64,000 nt of DNA from JARRNE01 sp963824085 (GCA_963824085.1 CAWGNT010000012.1:1-64000), one strand, 5' to 3'. Positions 34,337 through 43,794 are shown, numbered from the stretch's first letter. Translations and numbers: made by a program. The notes: generated by a model from the sequence alone, not told the origin.

Positions 34337-34427
34337 AAGGTCGCCGTTGATCCCAGTCGGTGCAATACGCTTCGCTATTGCACCCTACGCCGAACGAAGT
34401 GGTTCAGTTGTTTCCGAATCGTTCCTA
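34337..34427. repeat. 91-bp dispersed repeat, copy 2
   Basis: About 97 percent identical to 22730-22820, including the GGTGCAATA/TATTGCACC hairpin. It begins 38 bp beyond the transposase start and ends 17 bp before the second parS-like site. It may be part of the insertion that removed recF, or a separate small mobile repeat. Confidence 0.85.
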
Positions 34428-34443
34428 AGGGAACCGCTGTGCC

Positions 34444-34459
34444 TGTTCCACGTGGAACC
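34444..34459. promoter_or_regulatory. parS-like ParB-binding site, copy 2
   Basis: TGTTCCACGTGGAACC matches parS in 15 of 16 positions of TGTTCCACGTGGAACA. Together with 33311-33326 it brackets the decayed insertion sequence within 1.15 kb. parA and parB are not in the window. The stretch from here to gyrB holds no gene I can support. Confidence 0.85.
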
Positions 34460-34672
34460 TGGCCTCTTCCTCAGCCGGTTACCCGCCCGTCTAGGGTATA
34501 ATGGTGTCTGTTCATTTCGCCGGGATACTCCTGCGCCGTTGCCGTCGAGACGGCTGCGCAAGCGACATTTCGCACGACGTTAGTACCCAATGATCAGGAT
34601 CCTCGGTTCACCTCGCTGGACTAGAGGCGTTCCCTTTTTCTGTGCCCCGTTTGAGCTGAGCGCTTCGCCTCT

Positions 34673-37078
34673 ATGAGCTACGATTCCACCAGTATCAAGG
34701 TTCTTCGTGGATTGGACGCCGTTCGCAAGCGTCCCGGGATGTACATCGGCGACACTGACGATGGCACGGGACTCCATCATATGGTCTTCGAAGTCGTGGA
34801 CAATTCCATCGACGAGGCACTCGCTGGCTATTGCACCGAGATCTCCGTGCTTCTCCACGCAGACCATTCCGTTTCCGTCGTAGACAACGGCCGCGGAATC
34901 CCTGTCGACATCCACCAGGAGGAGAATCGATCCGCCGCCGAAGTGATAATGACCGTACTGCACGCCGGCGGAAAATTCGACGCAAACTCCTACAAGGTTT
35001 CCGGAGGGCTTCATGGTGTGGGGGTTTCGGTGGTGAACGCGTTGTCTGAGACTCTCACACTCACCATACACCGGAGCGGCAAAGCCTATGTACAGGAATA
35101 CAGCATGGGCGAACCCCTTTATCCGCTGCGGGAGGTGGGTCCCTCTGATGCCAACGGCACGAGTATTCACTTTAAGCCCTCTCCTAAGATCTTTTCCGAC
35201 GTTCAGTTCCACTACGACATTCTCGCCAAGCGACTTCGTGAGCTGTCATTTCTGAATTCCGGAGTACGCATTCGGCTCAAGGATGAGGGGGCCGCCCGAG
35301 AAGACGTCTTTGAGTACAAGGGAGGTATCCGGGCCTTCGTGGAGCTCTTGAACCGAAACAAGGTCCCAATACACCCGACCATTTTCTACTTTCTGGCGGA
35401 GCGGCAGGGCACCATCGTCGAGATCGCCTTGCAGTGGAACGAGTCTTTTCAGGAGAGCATCTTCTGTTACACGAACAACATCCCGCAGCGGGACGGCGGG
35501 TCGCACCTGGCGGGCTTTCGCGCGGGCCTGACGCGCACCTTGAATCAGTACATCGAACGCGAAGAGCTTGCGAAGAAGTACAAGGTTCGGACTGTCGGTG
35601 ACGATGCCCGAGAGGGACTGACAGCTGTTCTCTCCGTCAAGGTTCCGGACCCGAAGTTCTCCTCCCAAACGAAGGAGAAGCTCGTATCTTCCGAGGTGAA
35701 GGCGGTAGTGGAATCTCTGCTTGTCGACAACGTAAGCCAGTTCCTCGAAGAGAACCCCGCTGAAGCAAAGACTATCGCCAACAAGATGCTGGATGCTGCA
35801 CGAGCTCGGGAAGCCGCGCGAAAGGCACGCGAGATGACCCGGCGCAAGGGTGTCCTGGATGTTGCTGGTCTACCAGGAAAGCTGGCCGACTGTCAGGAAA
35901 AAGATCCCAGCCGCTCAGAGCTTTATCTGGTCGAAGGTGATTCCGCCGGAGGATCCGCAAAGCAGGGTCGCGATCGGACCTTCCAGGCAATTCTGCCCCT
36001 AAAAGGCAAGATCCTGAACGTGGAAAAGGCTCGTTTCGACAAGATGCTGTCTTCCGCTGAAGTCGGCACTCTCATCACGGCGTTGGGCTGCGGCATTGGT
36101 CGCGAAGAGTACGATCCGGACAAATTGCGCTACCACCGCGTCATCATCATGACAGACGCCGACGTGGACGGCGCGCACATCCGAACGCTGCTCCTAACAT
36201 TCTTTTACCGACAAATGCCGGAGTTGGTCGAGCGCGGTCATATCTTTATCGCCCAGCCGCCCTTGTACAAGGTCAAGAGGGGAAAGCAAGAGCTCTACCT
36301 GTTGGACGAGGCTGAGCTAGACGCTGCGCTCCTTCGCACCGCGCTAGATGATGCCCAGTTCGTTGTCGATGCCAATGCGCCCCCGATCGGAGAGGCGGCA
36401 CTCGAACAACTGGCCACCGAGTATCAGCAATACCGCAATATCGTCAAACGACTCTCTAATCGCTACGATAAATCGTTCCTGCAGGTCCTTCTAACGCTTC
36501 CGAAGATCGACCCCGAGATTCTAGGTAACGCGGAGCACTTCGCTGCTTGGATTCGAAATCTCGAAGACCACCTCAACGCGCACAGGCGGCACGGCGAACG
36601 CTATAGCCTGACGCCGGAGCAACCTGCTCCAGGCGCTCTTCCAGGAATCTCCTTTGTTCGGCTGCGCCACGGCATTCCTGAGTCGTCGTCGGTCCCGGCG
36701 GATTTCTTCCGTGGAGCCGACTACGGACGTATCGCGGACCTCGCGGACAAGCTTCAAGGACTGCTCGAGCCCGGTGCGTACGTCCAACGCGGTGACAAGC
36801 GCAAAGAGGTGTCGGGCTTTGGGGAGGGCATCGAATGGCTCCTTGAAGACGCGCGACGTGGCTATCACATCCAGCGCTACAAGGGCCTTGGCGAAATGAA
36901 CCCGGCTCAGCTGTGGGACACGACCATGGACCCCGAAACCCGCCGGCTTCTACGCGTCACCATCGAAGATATCGTGGCCGCCGACCAGGTCTTTACGACC
37001 CTGATGGGAGATCAGGTCGAGCCACGCCGCGAGTTCATCGAGCGGAATGCGCTGGCAGCGGAAAACATCGACGTCTAG
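34673..37078 (+). CDS. gyrB: DNA gyrase subunit B
   Basis: GyrB is the ATPase half of gyrase, which puts negative supercoils into DNA. The 801-residue protein has the GHKL ATPase motifs (EVVDNSIDEAL, DNGRGIPVD, GLHGVGVSVVNALS), the transducer domain, the TOPRIM acidic motifs (EGDSAGGSAKQGRD, TDADVDGAHIRT) and the C-terminal YKGLGEMNPAQLWDTTMDP. Its length matches proteobacterial GyrB with the inserted domain. It converges on plsC with 19 bp between stops. Confidence 0.97.
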   Translation: MSYDSTSIKVLRGLDAVRKRPGMYIGDTDDGTGLHHMVFEVVDNSIDEALAGYCTEISVLLHADHSVSVVDNGRGIPVDIHQEENRSAAEVIMTVLHAGGKFDANSYKVSGGLHGVGVSVVNALSETLTLTIHRSGKAYVQEYSMGEPLYPLREVGPSDANGTSIHFKPSPKIFSDVQFHYDILAKRLRELSFLNSGVRIRLKDEGAAREDVFEYKGGIRAFVELLNRNKVPIHPTIFYFLAERQGTIVEIALQWNESFQESIFCYTNNIPQRDGGSHLAGFRAGLTRTLNQYIEREELAKKYKVRTVGDDAREGLTAVLSVKVPDPKFSSQTKEKLVSSEVKAVVESLLVDNVSQFLEENPAEAKTIANKMLDAARAREAARKAREMTRRKGVLDVAGLPGKLADCQEKDPSRSELYLVEGDSAGGSAKQGRDRTFQAILPLKGKILNVEKARFDKMLSSAEVGTLITALGCGIGREEYDPDKLRYHRVIIMTDADVDGAHIRTLLLTFFYRQMPELVERGHIFIAQPPLYKVKRGKQELYLLDEAELDAALLRTALDDAQFVVDANAPPIGEAALEQLATEYQQYRNIVKRLSNRYDKSFLQVLLTLPKIDPEILGNAEHFAAWIRNLEDHLNAHRRHGERYSLTPEQPAPGALPGISFVRLRHGIPESSSVPADFFRGADYGRIADLADKLQGLLEPGAYVQRGDKRKEVSGFGEGIEWLLEDARRGYHIQRYKGLGEMNPAQLWDTTMDPETRRLLRVTIEDIVAADQVFTTLMGDQVEPRREFIERNALAAENIDV

Positions 37079-37097
37079 ATGCCTCGCCGGGGCTGGG

Positions 37098-37841
37098 TTA
37101 CTCCGTTGCGGTCTGTCTAAGTCGAGACTGAGGCAGTGAAGCAACGGTGCCCTCAATCCACTCCTCGGCAAGCGCGTTGATCTCCGATGGAGAACGGTCG
37201 CCGGGCTCGATCGGCTGACCGAAGACTAGCTCGATTGTCCCGGAATACTTGTTGACGCTCCGTCGGGGCCAGAACACACCGGCATTGTGCGCAACCGGTA
37301 TCACGGGACATCCCGCCTTACGTGCCAACATCGCACCGCCTTGACCATACTTTTTCCGCTGACCAGGCGCTACACGCGTTCCTTCGGGAAAGATGACAAT
37401 CCATTGCCCACGGCGCAACCATTGTGTCCCCTCCTCCAACAGCTGCCTCAGCGCGCGGCGCCCCGCCTTTCTCTTTATGGCGATGGGTTGAAGAGGTGCG
37501 AGCGCCCACCCGAAGAAGGGGACGAAGAGCAGCTCGCGCTTAAGGACCCACGTTTGCTCCGGCGGCAGCAATGCCCGAAGCGCGATTGTCTCCCAGGTCG
37601 ATTGATGTTTACTGAGCACGATACAGTTCGAGGACGGCAGATTCTCAAGTCCCCTAACTCTATAGTCCAGCCCGCAGATGAACCGCAATGCCACCAAGTT
37701 CGCCTGTGCCCATTGCCATGCGAGCCGCCCACGCCATTTTCTGGACATGAGCCAACCCAGCGTGCTCAGGGGGATGGCATAGACGACGACACTCAGAGAT
37801 AAGAACACGAGGTACGTCAGGGATCGGATGGTCACCATCAC
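37098..37841 (-). CDS. plsC: 1-acyl-sn-glycerol-3-phosphate acyltransferase
   Basis: PlsC adds the second acyl chain to make phosphatidic acid. The 247-residue protein has an N-terminal membrane helix (LTYLVFLSLSVVVYAIPL), the catalytic box SKHQSTWE (HX4E in place of the usual HX4D) and the substrate-binding FPEGTRVAPG. Such HX4E variants occur in some proteobacterial acyltransferases. GTG 37841 or the next codon ATG 37838 can start it. It follows gmhB by 6 bp, likely in one operon with glyQ-glyS-mazG-gmhB. Confidence 0.9.
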   Translation of the reverse strand: MMVTIRSLTYLVFLSLSVVVYAIPLSTLGWLMSRKWRGRLAWQWAQANLVALRFICGLDYRVRGLENLPSSNCIVLSKHQSTWETIALRALLPPEQTWVLKRELLFVPFFGWALAPLQPIAIKRKAGRRALRQLLEEGTQWLRRGQWIVIFPEGTRVAPGQRKKYGQGGAMLARKAGCPVIPVAHNAGVFWPRRSVNKYSGTIELVFGQPIEPGDRSPSEINALAEEWIEGTVASLPQSRLRQTATE

Positions 37842-37847
37842 GCGGTG

Positions 37848-38387
37848 TCAGCTGCGGAGCAAAGCATCAACGGCAGAGGACAGGTCTGCAAAGACGGGAA
37901 CCGCGCCTAGCTCCGTACCATGCTTGGCGAGAGTTTGTTGCCCTTTTCCGGTCAGTACAAGAACCGCCATTGCCCCCACGGACTGCGCGGCCTGGATATC
38001 CTTCCAAGAATCTCCGACCACCGGCACTCCGGCCATCTCTACCTGCAGCCTGTCGCCGATGTCATGGAGTAGGCCCGGTTTTGGCTTGCGGCACTGGCAG
38101 TGTTCTGATGGGGCATGGGGACAGAAGAAAACGGCGTCGACGTGAGCGCCGAGGAGCGAGAGGCCTCGCTGCATCTTGCGGTGCATTGCGTTCAGATCGT
38201 CGATAGAGAAAAGCCCGCGCGCAAGCCCCGACTGATTGCTCGCTACCATGATTCGATAGCCCGCATGATTGAGGCGCGCAATGGCCTCTAGGCTACCTGG
38301 CAACGGTATCCACTCTTCGGCCGACTTGATATAGGCGTCCGAGTCTTCGTTGATGACGCCGTCTCGGTCGAGCACGATCAGCTTCAT
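37848..38387 (-). CDS. gmhB: D-glycero-beta-D-manno-heptose-1,7-bisphosphate 7-phosphatase
   Basis: GmhB makes the heptose phosphate used for lipopolysaccharide core. The 179-residue HAD-family protein has VLDRDGVINED, SNQSGLARG, the zinc-binding loop CPHAPSEHCQCRKPKPG and VVGDSWKDIQAA. Order next to glyS and plsC is common in gammaproteobacteria. The 277 bp upstream to the MazG-like gene hold only a 63-codon minus-strand frame (38508-38699) that I do not trust. Confidence 0.95.
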   Translation of the reverse strand: MKLIVLDRDGVINEDSDAYIKSAEEWIPLPGSLEAIARLNHAGYRIMVASNQSGLARGLFSIDDLNAMHRKMQRGLSLLGAHVDAVFFCPHAPSEHCQCRKPKPGLLHDIGDRLQVEMAGVPVVGDSWKDIQAAQSVGAMAVLVLTGKGQQTLAKHGTELGAVPVFADLSSAVDALLRS

Positions 38388-38664
38388 GGTAAGACCCCGC
38401 GCACCATCAGAACGGTACCTTCCGATAGACCATTGCCGGAAAAGAATGTACTGGGTTGGGAAGGATTTTCATTTGTCTTCACGGAGCTCCTGCAGGAGCC
38501 TAGCCGACTATGTGACCGAGGGCGCCTTACCGAAGGCCGGCGATGAGACAAGCACGGGGAGCCCTATATGGTCGCGCGAAAGGATTCTGAGCGTGTCTGC
38601 ACCCCCCAAATCACTTGCCCCCCAAGGTGCTTCACATCTGGTACGTGCTCTGGCAGAAATCGGC

Positions 38665-38994
38665 TCAATCGCGAAACTCGGAGACCCGTATCCGACCATC
38701 GATCATTCGGGATTCGCGACGTGACAGCTGCTCCATCTTGGACCAGAAGGCGGCTTTGAGGTCGAAGTCTCGGGCGATGGCAGTACCTATCAGCAAGATG
38801 AAGAGATCTGCGACCTCCTCTGCAAGTTGTTCAGACGGTTTTCCCTTAGTTACACAGGCGGAAATCTCCCCGAGCTCTTCCGCCATCAACGAAACCCGGT
38901 AGATCATGTCTTCGCCGCCCGTTTCACGAAAGCGGTGTTTCTCGTGAAAGGCTCGAACAGCCGCGAGCATGGCGTCGTAAGAGTCCTTGTTCAT
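38665..38994 (-). CDS. MazG-like nucleotide pyrophosphohydrolase
   Basis: The 109-residue protein (start MNKDSYDAMLAAVRAFH) has the MazG helical fold: EELGEISACVTKGKPSEQLAEEVADLFILL with the ExxE...ExxD metal ligands. It should hydrolyse nucleoside triphosphates, perhaps as a house-cleaning enzyme; single-domain MazG proteins vary in substrate. The start lies 4 bp after the glyS stop, so it is probably co-transcribed with glyQ-glyS. A longer frame starting at 39087 overlaps glyS. Confidence 0.85.
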   Translation of the reverse strand: MNKDSYDAMLAAVRAFHEKHRFRETGGEDMIYRVSLMAEELGEISACVTKGKPSEQLAEEVADLFILLIGTAIARDFDLKAAFWSKMEQLSRRESRMIDGRIRVSEFRD

Positions 38995-38998
38995 AACT

Positions 38999-41074
38999 CT
39001 ACTGGAGCTTGGATATGTCGGCGACGCCGAGAAACAACCCCTCGAGCGATCGAAGAAGGGCGAGCCGGTTGTGGCGAACGCGGTCATTGTCGGTCATGAC
39101 CATAACGCGGTCGAAGAACGCGTCTACATCTGGGCGTACAGTCGCTAATGCCCGAAGTACGGCCTCATAGTCTCGAGTCTCGAGTAAAGGGGCCGTTTCG
39201 CGCGCCAGCTCCTCCACGCGGGTTGCGAGCCTGACCTCTTCTTCCGCCTCAAGGTACCTCGGGTCCGCTTGTAGCGGCACGTCCTCTTCGTTCTTGCGCA
39301 GAATATTTCGTATCCGCTTGTTCGAGGCAGCCAAAGCTCCCGCTTCGGGTAGTCGCCGAAAGGCCTCAACCCCCAGGATGCGGCGGCGGACGTCGCTGAT
39401 GACGGTGATACCCCGCGACAGCACCGCTTCCACGACGTCCATTCCGATTCCCTGGTCGTGAAAGTAACCCCTCAAGCGCTCCGTGACGTAGTCGAAGACG
39501 TCCGCAGCGGCAGCACTCGCATCAATCTTGGTGCGAAGCTCCCCCGCGGCAAATTCCAGCATCTCGCGTAGATCGAGGTCGAGGGGGGTCTCAATGAGAA
39601 TGCGTAAGACCCCAATCGAGGCGCGACGAAGTGCGTAGGGATCTTTCACCCCTGTCGGCCGCTCCCCTATCGCAAAGATTCCTACCAACGTGTCCAGCTT
39701 CTCGGCCAGCGACAGAACCCGTCCGCACTCTGTCGATGGGAGACGATCGCCAGACTGTCGGGGCAGGTATTGCTCCTCCATAGCGGCCGAAACGCAAGGA
39801 TCCTCGCCGGATCGCTCAGCGTAGTAGCGCCCCATGATCCCTTGGAGGCTCGGGAGCTCGAAGACCATCCGCGTGACGAGATCGCACTTGGCCAGGTGCG
39901 CCGATCGAGCAGCAAGCTCCTCATCAAGGCCGAGCGTTCCGGCGACATACCGAGCGATTTGGGCGACGCGGGAAGACTTCTCCGCCAAAGTTCCAAGCCG
40001 TTCCTGGAACACGACCTGACGCAGCTTCACCGCATACGATTCGAACGGTTGGCGCAGGTCCTGGCTCCAGAAAAAGGCCGCGTCGGCGAAGCGAGGCCGA
40101 ATTACCCTTTCGTTTCCCGCTTGGACCTGGGCGGGATCACGGCTATCGATATTGCTGATGGTGATGAATCGCGGCAACAAGTTCCCTTCTGAACCGAACA
40201 CGGAAAAATACTTCTGGTTCTTCTCCATGGTCTCGATAAGAACCTCTGCTGGAATGTCCAGGTAGCTCTCATCGAACGCACCCATGACGGCGACCGGCCA
40301 TTCGCAGAGGGCTGTCGTCTCGTCCAGCAGCGCATCATTCAGACCCGCAGAACCGCCGACGGAGCCCGCCAAGCTCTGGACCTGATCCGCGACCATCTCT
40401 CGGCGCTTCGAAAAGCTCGGCTCGACTCTCCCTTCCTTACGTAGCAGCGTTGCATAGTCACTTGCGCGCTGAATGACGATCGCGGCCGGATGATGGAAGC
40501 GGTGGCCTCGCGTCTTGCGTCCGATCTCGATTCCGAACAGGCGCCCGTCAAGCACGTCCTCTCCCAACACCACCGCGACCCAGTGAACGGGTCGAACGAA
40601 CTCGGCCTCTCCATCGCCCCACCGCATTCGCTTTGCGACCGGCAAGCCGCGCAGGACCTCCTCCAACATCGAGACCACGAGCGCCCGTGCAGACTGTCCG
40701 CGTTGGATCTGCCTCGCTAGGAGCCAAGTCCCTTTCGCCGTCTCTTCGCGAAGAAGGTCCGACACCTCAAGGCCGCAGGAACGTGCAAAACCGACGGCTG
40801 CCTTTGTCGGCCGACCCTCGGAGTCGAAGGCGTTCGAGACTGCCGGTCCCTTACGGACGATCGTCTGATCAGGTTGACGCAAGGCCAGTCGCCTTGTCAG
40901 GAGGGCCAGTCGGCGGGGAGTCGCGAAGGGCTCAATCTCGTCGGACTCCAGGCGGTGCAAACGCAGCTGCTCACTGAACCCGTTTGCGAAGGCGTCTGAC
41001 AGACCCCGAAGGGACGCCGGCGGTAGCTCCTCGGTTCCGATCTCAATCAGAAGGTCCAATCTGTGGTCGTCCAT
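38999..41074 (-). CDS. glyS: glycyl-tRNA synthetase, beta subunit
   Basis: GlyS forms the alpha2beta2 enzyme with GlyQ and binds the tRNA. The 691-residue protein begins MDDHRLDLLIEIGTEELPPASL, typical of the family, and carries the HD-like central domain (DLVTRMVFELPSLQGIMGRYYA) and the anticodon-binding C-terminus (FFDRVMVMTDNDRVRHNRLALL). It follows glyQ by 13 bp. Confidence 0.97.
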   Translation of the reverse strand: MDDHRLDLLIEIGTEELPPASLRGLSDAFANGFSEQLRLHRLESDEIEPFATPRRLALLTRRLALRQPDQTIVRKGPAVSNAFDSEGRPTKAAVGFARSCGLEVSDLLREETAKGTWLLARQIQRGQSARALVVSMLEEVLRGLPVAKRMRWGDGEAEFVRPVHWVAVVLGEDVLDGRLFGIEIGRKTRGHRFHHPAAIVIQRASDYATLLRKEGRVEPSFSKRREMVADQVQSLAGSVGGSAGLNDALLDETTALCEWPVAVMGAFDESYLDIPAEVLIETMEKNQKYFSVFGSEGNLLPRFITISNIDSRDPAQVQAGNERVIRPRFADAAFFWSQDLRQPFESYAVKLRQVVFQERLGTLAEKSSRVAQIARYVAGTLGLDEELAARSAHLAKCDLVTRMVFELPSLQGIMGRYYAERSGEDPCVSAAMEEQYLPRQSGDRLPSTECGRVLSLAEKLDTLVGIFAIGERPTGVKDPYALRRASIGVLRILIETPLDLDLREMLEFAAGELRTKIDASAAAADVFDYVTERLRGYFHDQGIGMDVVEAVLSRGITVISDVRRRILGVEAFRRLPEAGALAASNKRIRNILRKNEEDVPLQADPRYLEAEEEVRLATRVEELARETAPLLETRDYEAVLRALATVRPDVDAFFDRVMVMTDNDRVRHNRLALLRSLEGLFLGVADISKLQ

Positions 41075-41087
41075 CGCGTATCCCTGT

Positions 41088-41996
41088 CTATCGGCTAAGC
41101 ATCGGGAAGCCGAGGGCCTCTCGCCGGCTAAAGTACGCTTGGGCTACGTCGCGGGCCAGTGCGCGCACCCTCAAGATATAGCGTTGCCGTTCTGTTACCG
41201 AGATGGCGCTCCGCGCGTCGAGCAGATTGAAGGTGTGGGATGCCTTGAGGACCTGCTCATACGCAGGAAGCGGCAGATCCAGCCCGATCAGCTTATGGCT
41301 TTCACGCTCGCAAACATCAAACTGATGAAACAAAGCGTCGGTATCGGCATGCTCGAAGTTGTATGCGGACTGTTCGACCTCGTTCTGGTGGAAGACGTCG
41401 CCGTACGTAATCTCCTGAGCGCCGCTGTGCGTCCACACCAGGTCGAACACGCTTTCCACGCCTTGGAGATACATGGCAATCCGTTCCATCCCGTAGGTGA
41501 TTTCTCCGGTAACCGGCCGGCAATCCAATCCACCGACCTGCTGAAAGTAGGTGAATTGAGTGACCTCCATTCCGTTGAGCCAGATCTCCCATCCAAGCCC
41601 CCAAGCGCCCAGCGTCGGCGACTCCCAATTGTCCTCCACGAAGCGAATATCGTGGACAAGCGGATCAATCCCGAGTGCGCGCAGGGAATCCAGGTAGATC
41701 TCCTGGATCTCCAGGGGTGAGGGCTTGAGCACTACCTGGAATTGATAGTAATGCTGCAGGCGGTTCGGGTTCTCGCCGTAGCGCCCGTCGGTAGGTCGCC
41801 GCGATGGTTGTACATAGGCGCTTTTCCAAGGCTCTGGCCCGATGGAACGCAAGAAGGTGGCCGGGTGGAAGGTACCCGCTCCCACCTCCATGTCGTAAGG
41901 CTGCAGGATGATGCAGCCGCGTTCGGCCCAAAATCGCTGAAGTGCGAACATGAGCCCCTGAAAAGTGCTGATATCCTCGTTTTCCCAGACCAACAC
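41088..41996 (-). CDS. glyQ: glycyl-tRNA synthetase, alpha subunit
   Basis: GlyQ holds the catalytic site for glycine activation. The sequence has STFQGLMFALQRFWAERGC, LQPYDMEVGAGTFHPATFLR and YVQPSRRPTDGRYGENPNR, all typical. No ATG precedes the conserved part, so GTG 41996 or TTG 41993 must serve; GGGGG lies just upstream and spacing suits the TTG slightly better. The product is about 302 residues, the usual length. It heads a run glyQ-glyS-mazG-gmhB-plsC. Confidence 0.95.
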   Translation of the reverse strand: MLVWENEDISTFQGLMFALQRFWAERGCIILQPYDMEVGAGTFHPATFLRSIGPEPWKSAYVQPSRRPTDGRYGENPNRLQHYYQFQVVLKPSPLEIQEIYLDSLRALGIDPLVHDIRFVEDNWESPTLGAWGLGWEIWLNGMEVTQFTYFQQVGGLDCRPVTGEITYGMERIAMYLQGVESVFDLVWTHSGAQEITYGDVFHQNEVEQSAYNFEHADTDALFHQFDVCERESHKLIGLDLPLPAYEQVLKASHTFNLLDARSAISVTERQRYILRVRALARDVAQAYFSRREALGFPMLSR

Positions 41997-42106
41997 GCGC
42001 CCCCAAGCAGCCCGCCGCGAACAAAGAGCGAAAGTATATCCGCTCGCCTTGCGCCTGTACCATTGATCGGAGGTTATACATTTTGCACTTGGGTCTTTCG
42101 TTTTTC

Positions 42107-42207
42107 GGGGCCGGGTTACACCCGCCGAGGGACGCCGTGAATACATCCATGTAGGCTTGACGGCAGCCTCCCTGCTGCCGACACCCCCGACGGGTGCAAC
42201 CCGGCCC
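42107..42207. repeat. palindromic intergenic element, type copy
   Basis: Arms 42107-42127 (GGGGCCGGGTTACACCCG...) and 42188-42207 (CGACGGGTGCAACCCGGCCC) pair with few mismatches, changed relative to other copies in ways that keep pairing. Core GACGCCGTGAATACATCCAT starts at 42131, followed by inner stem GGCAGC/GCTGCC around CTCCCT. T-rich TTTCGTTTTTC and A-rich CCGAAAAAACC flank it. It lies in the 617-bp divergent gap between glyQ and the efflux gene. TATAAT hexamers at 42243 and 42318 may belong to promoters; otherwise I see nothing. Confidence 0.85.
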
Positions 42208-42613
42208 TTAGGCTGAGAACCGAAAAAACCATGTGGGGCGTCTATAATCGCGCTCCCCCAGGAGATACACGGAAAGCGCGACGGTTTGCTGCTGTCTCTT
42301 CGGTCGGCCCTGTCGCTTATAATCTCAGTCCACCCCGGACGTCAGACTGCCTAGCGGAACCTGGACCGAAGTGGACGCGGCAGGGGTGGTGCGTTGCTGC
42401 ACTTATCCGTGAGTCGTTGTTGGTTGAGGATGTCGTCTTGCCTAGTGGCAGCTGCAGCTTCGCGGCCAGGAGCACACTCACTCCAGGCCCCTACGAGGGG
42501 CATTGCTCGGAACCGCTGGGAGTGCCGCGTTGCCCCAAAGCTCGCGCCCCGGTGTCGCCTTATTCACACACCTGCCTTCGCCCTGGTGTCCGCTTTGTCG
42601 GGAGGCCTCGGTC

Positions 42614-43762
42614 GTGAACAGACAGTCCAGTCAGGAACGTGGCGATGCCATCTCGCGGACGGCCACCGTCGGCGGCATCTGGAACCTGGTCTTGTCCGTG
42701 GTAAAGGTTGCTGCGGGTTTGCTCTGGCACTCGCAGTCCCTGGTGGCCGACGGTATACACTCGTTTTCCGACCTGTTGTCGGACGTTCTGGTGTGGTTTG
42801 CGGGACGGCACGCCAACCAGGCCCCCGACCGGGAGCACCCCTACGGGCACGGGCGTTTCGAAACCGTCGCAACCCTTGCCCTCGGGGCCTTCCTGATGCT
42901 GGTCGGCGTCGGCATTGCATGGGACGCCGCTGCACGCCTATTTTCTCCCGACAGGCTCCTGCATCCTGAGCCGCCGACCCTCCTCGTTGCCGTCCTGTCG
43001 ATCGCAGTAAAGGAGTGGTTGTATTGGTGGACACTGCGCTATGCGCGTCGCGTGCGTTCGAATATGCTACGCGCCAACGCCTGGCATCACCGGTCGGACG
43101 CGGTCTCTTCGATCGTCGTCCTGATTGGTCTGGCAGGAACCCTTGCGGGCCTCCCATACCTTGACGCCCTTGCGGCGATCCTGGTAGCAGCCATGATCGC
43201 CAAGATCGCGTGGGACCTTGGGTGGGAGGCCGTGCGGGAGCTGGTGGATACGGCGCTCGAGGCTACCCGAGTCAACGAGATAAAGGAGACCATCCGCTCG
43301 GTTGGCGGTGTGCGAGACATTCACATGCTGCGAACAAGACGGCACGGCGGTTTTGCTGCCGTAGACGTCCATGTCCTCGTGGATCCGCGCGTGAGTGTTT
43401 CCGAGGGACACATGATCAGTCTGTTGGTGGAGGAGCGGCTCAAGCAACGCATCGACGAGGTTGCGGACGTTACCGTGCACATCGATCCAGAGGACGACCA
43501 ACAAGCGCCTCCCTGCGCCGGATTGCCGTTGCGGACCGCGGCGCTTGCGCGCCTCGCGCAGCTGTGGCAGGGAGAGATCGCGGGACGGCAACCCGAGCGT
43601 ACCGTACTCCATTACTTGAATGGGCGCATCGACGTGGAAGTGTATTTTCCCTTGGACATGTGCGGTGGCGACGCCCGGCGCGCCGAGGGGTTTGTGTCGA
43701 GGCTTCGTTCTGCCGCTCGCGCGGACCCAGCCTTCAATCATGTCTCGGTTTATTTCGGTTAG
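42614..43762 (+). CDS. cation diffusion facilitator transporter
   Basis: CDF proteins exchange Zn, Fe, Mn or related ions for protons, moving metal out of the cytoplasm. The 382-residue protein has six membrane helices with metal-site motifs VADGIHSFSDLLSD (helix 2) and WHHRSDAVSS (helix 5), then a cytoplasmic metal-binding domain. The tail is extended by about 90 residues (from LRTAALARLAQLWQ) with a second small domain. GTG 42614 follows GGGAGG; the frame is open to 42503 but unlike protein. Metal specificity cannot be set by eye. Confidence 0.9.
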   Translation: MNRQSSQERGDAISRTATVGGIWNLVLSVVKVAAGLLWHSQSLVADGIHSFSDLLSDVLVWFAGRHANQAPDREHPYGHGRFETVATLALGAFLMLVGVGIAWDAAARLFSPDRLLHPEPPTLLVAVLSIAVKEWLYWWTLRYARRVRSNMLRANAWHHRSDAVSSIVVLIGLAGTLAGLPYLDALAAILVAAMIAKIAWDLGWEAVRELVDTALEATRVNEIKETIRSVGGVRDIHMLRTRRHGGFAAVDVHVLVDPRVSVSEGHMISLLVEERLKQRIDEVADVTVHIDPEDDQQAPPCAGLPLRTAALARLAQLWQGEIAGRQPERTVLHYLNGRIDVEVYFPLDMCGGDARRAEGFVSRLRSAARADPAFNHVSVYFG

Positions 43763-43794
43763 CTCGCCCTCGGAATGTGCGAAATTTCCGCCTA

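Noticed and set aside
38508..38699. 63-codon minus-strand frame between gmhB and the MazG-like gene
   Set aside because: Composition is somewhat protein-like, but there is no ribosome site and it overlaps the MazG-like gene out of frame.
42503..42613. Upstream extension of the cation efflux protein
   Set aside because: The added residues lack similarity to the family and GTG 42614 has a good ribosome site.
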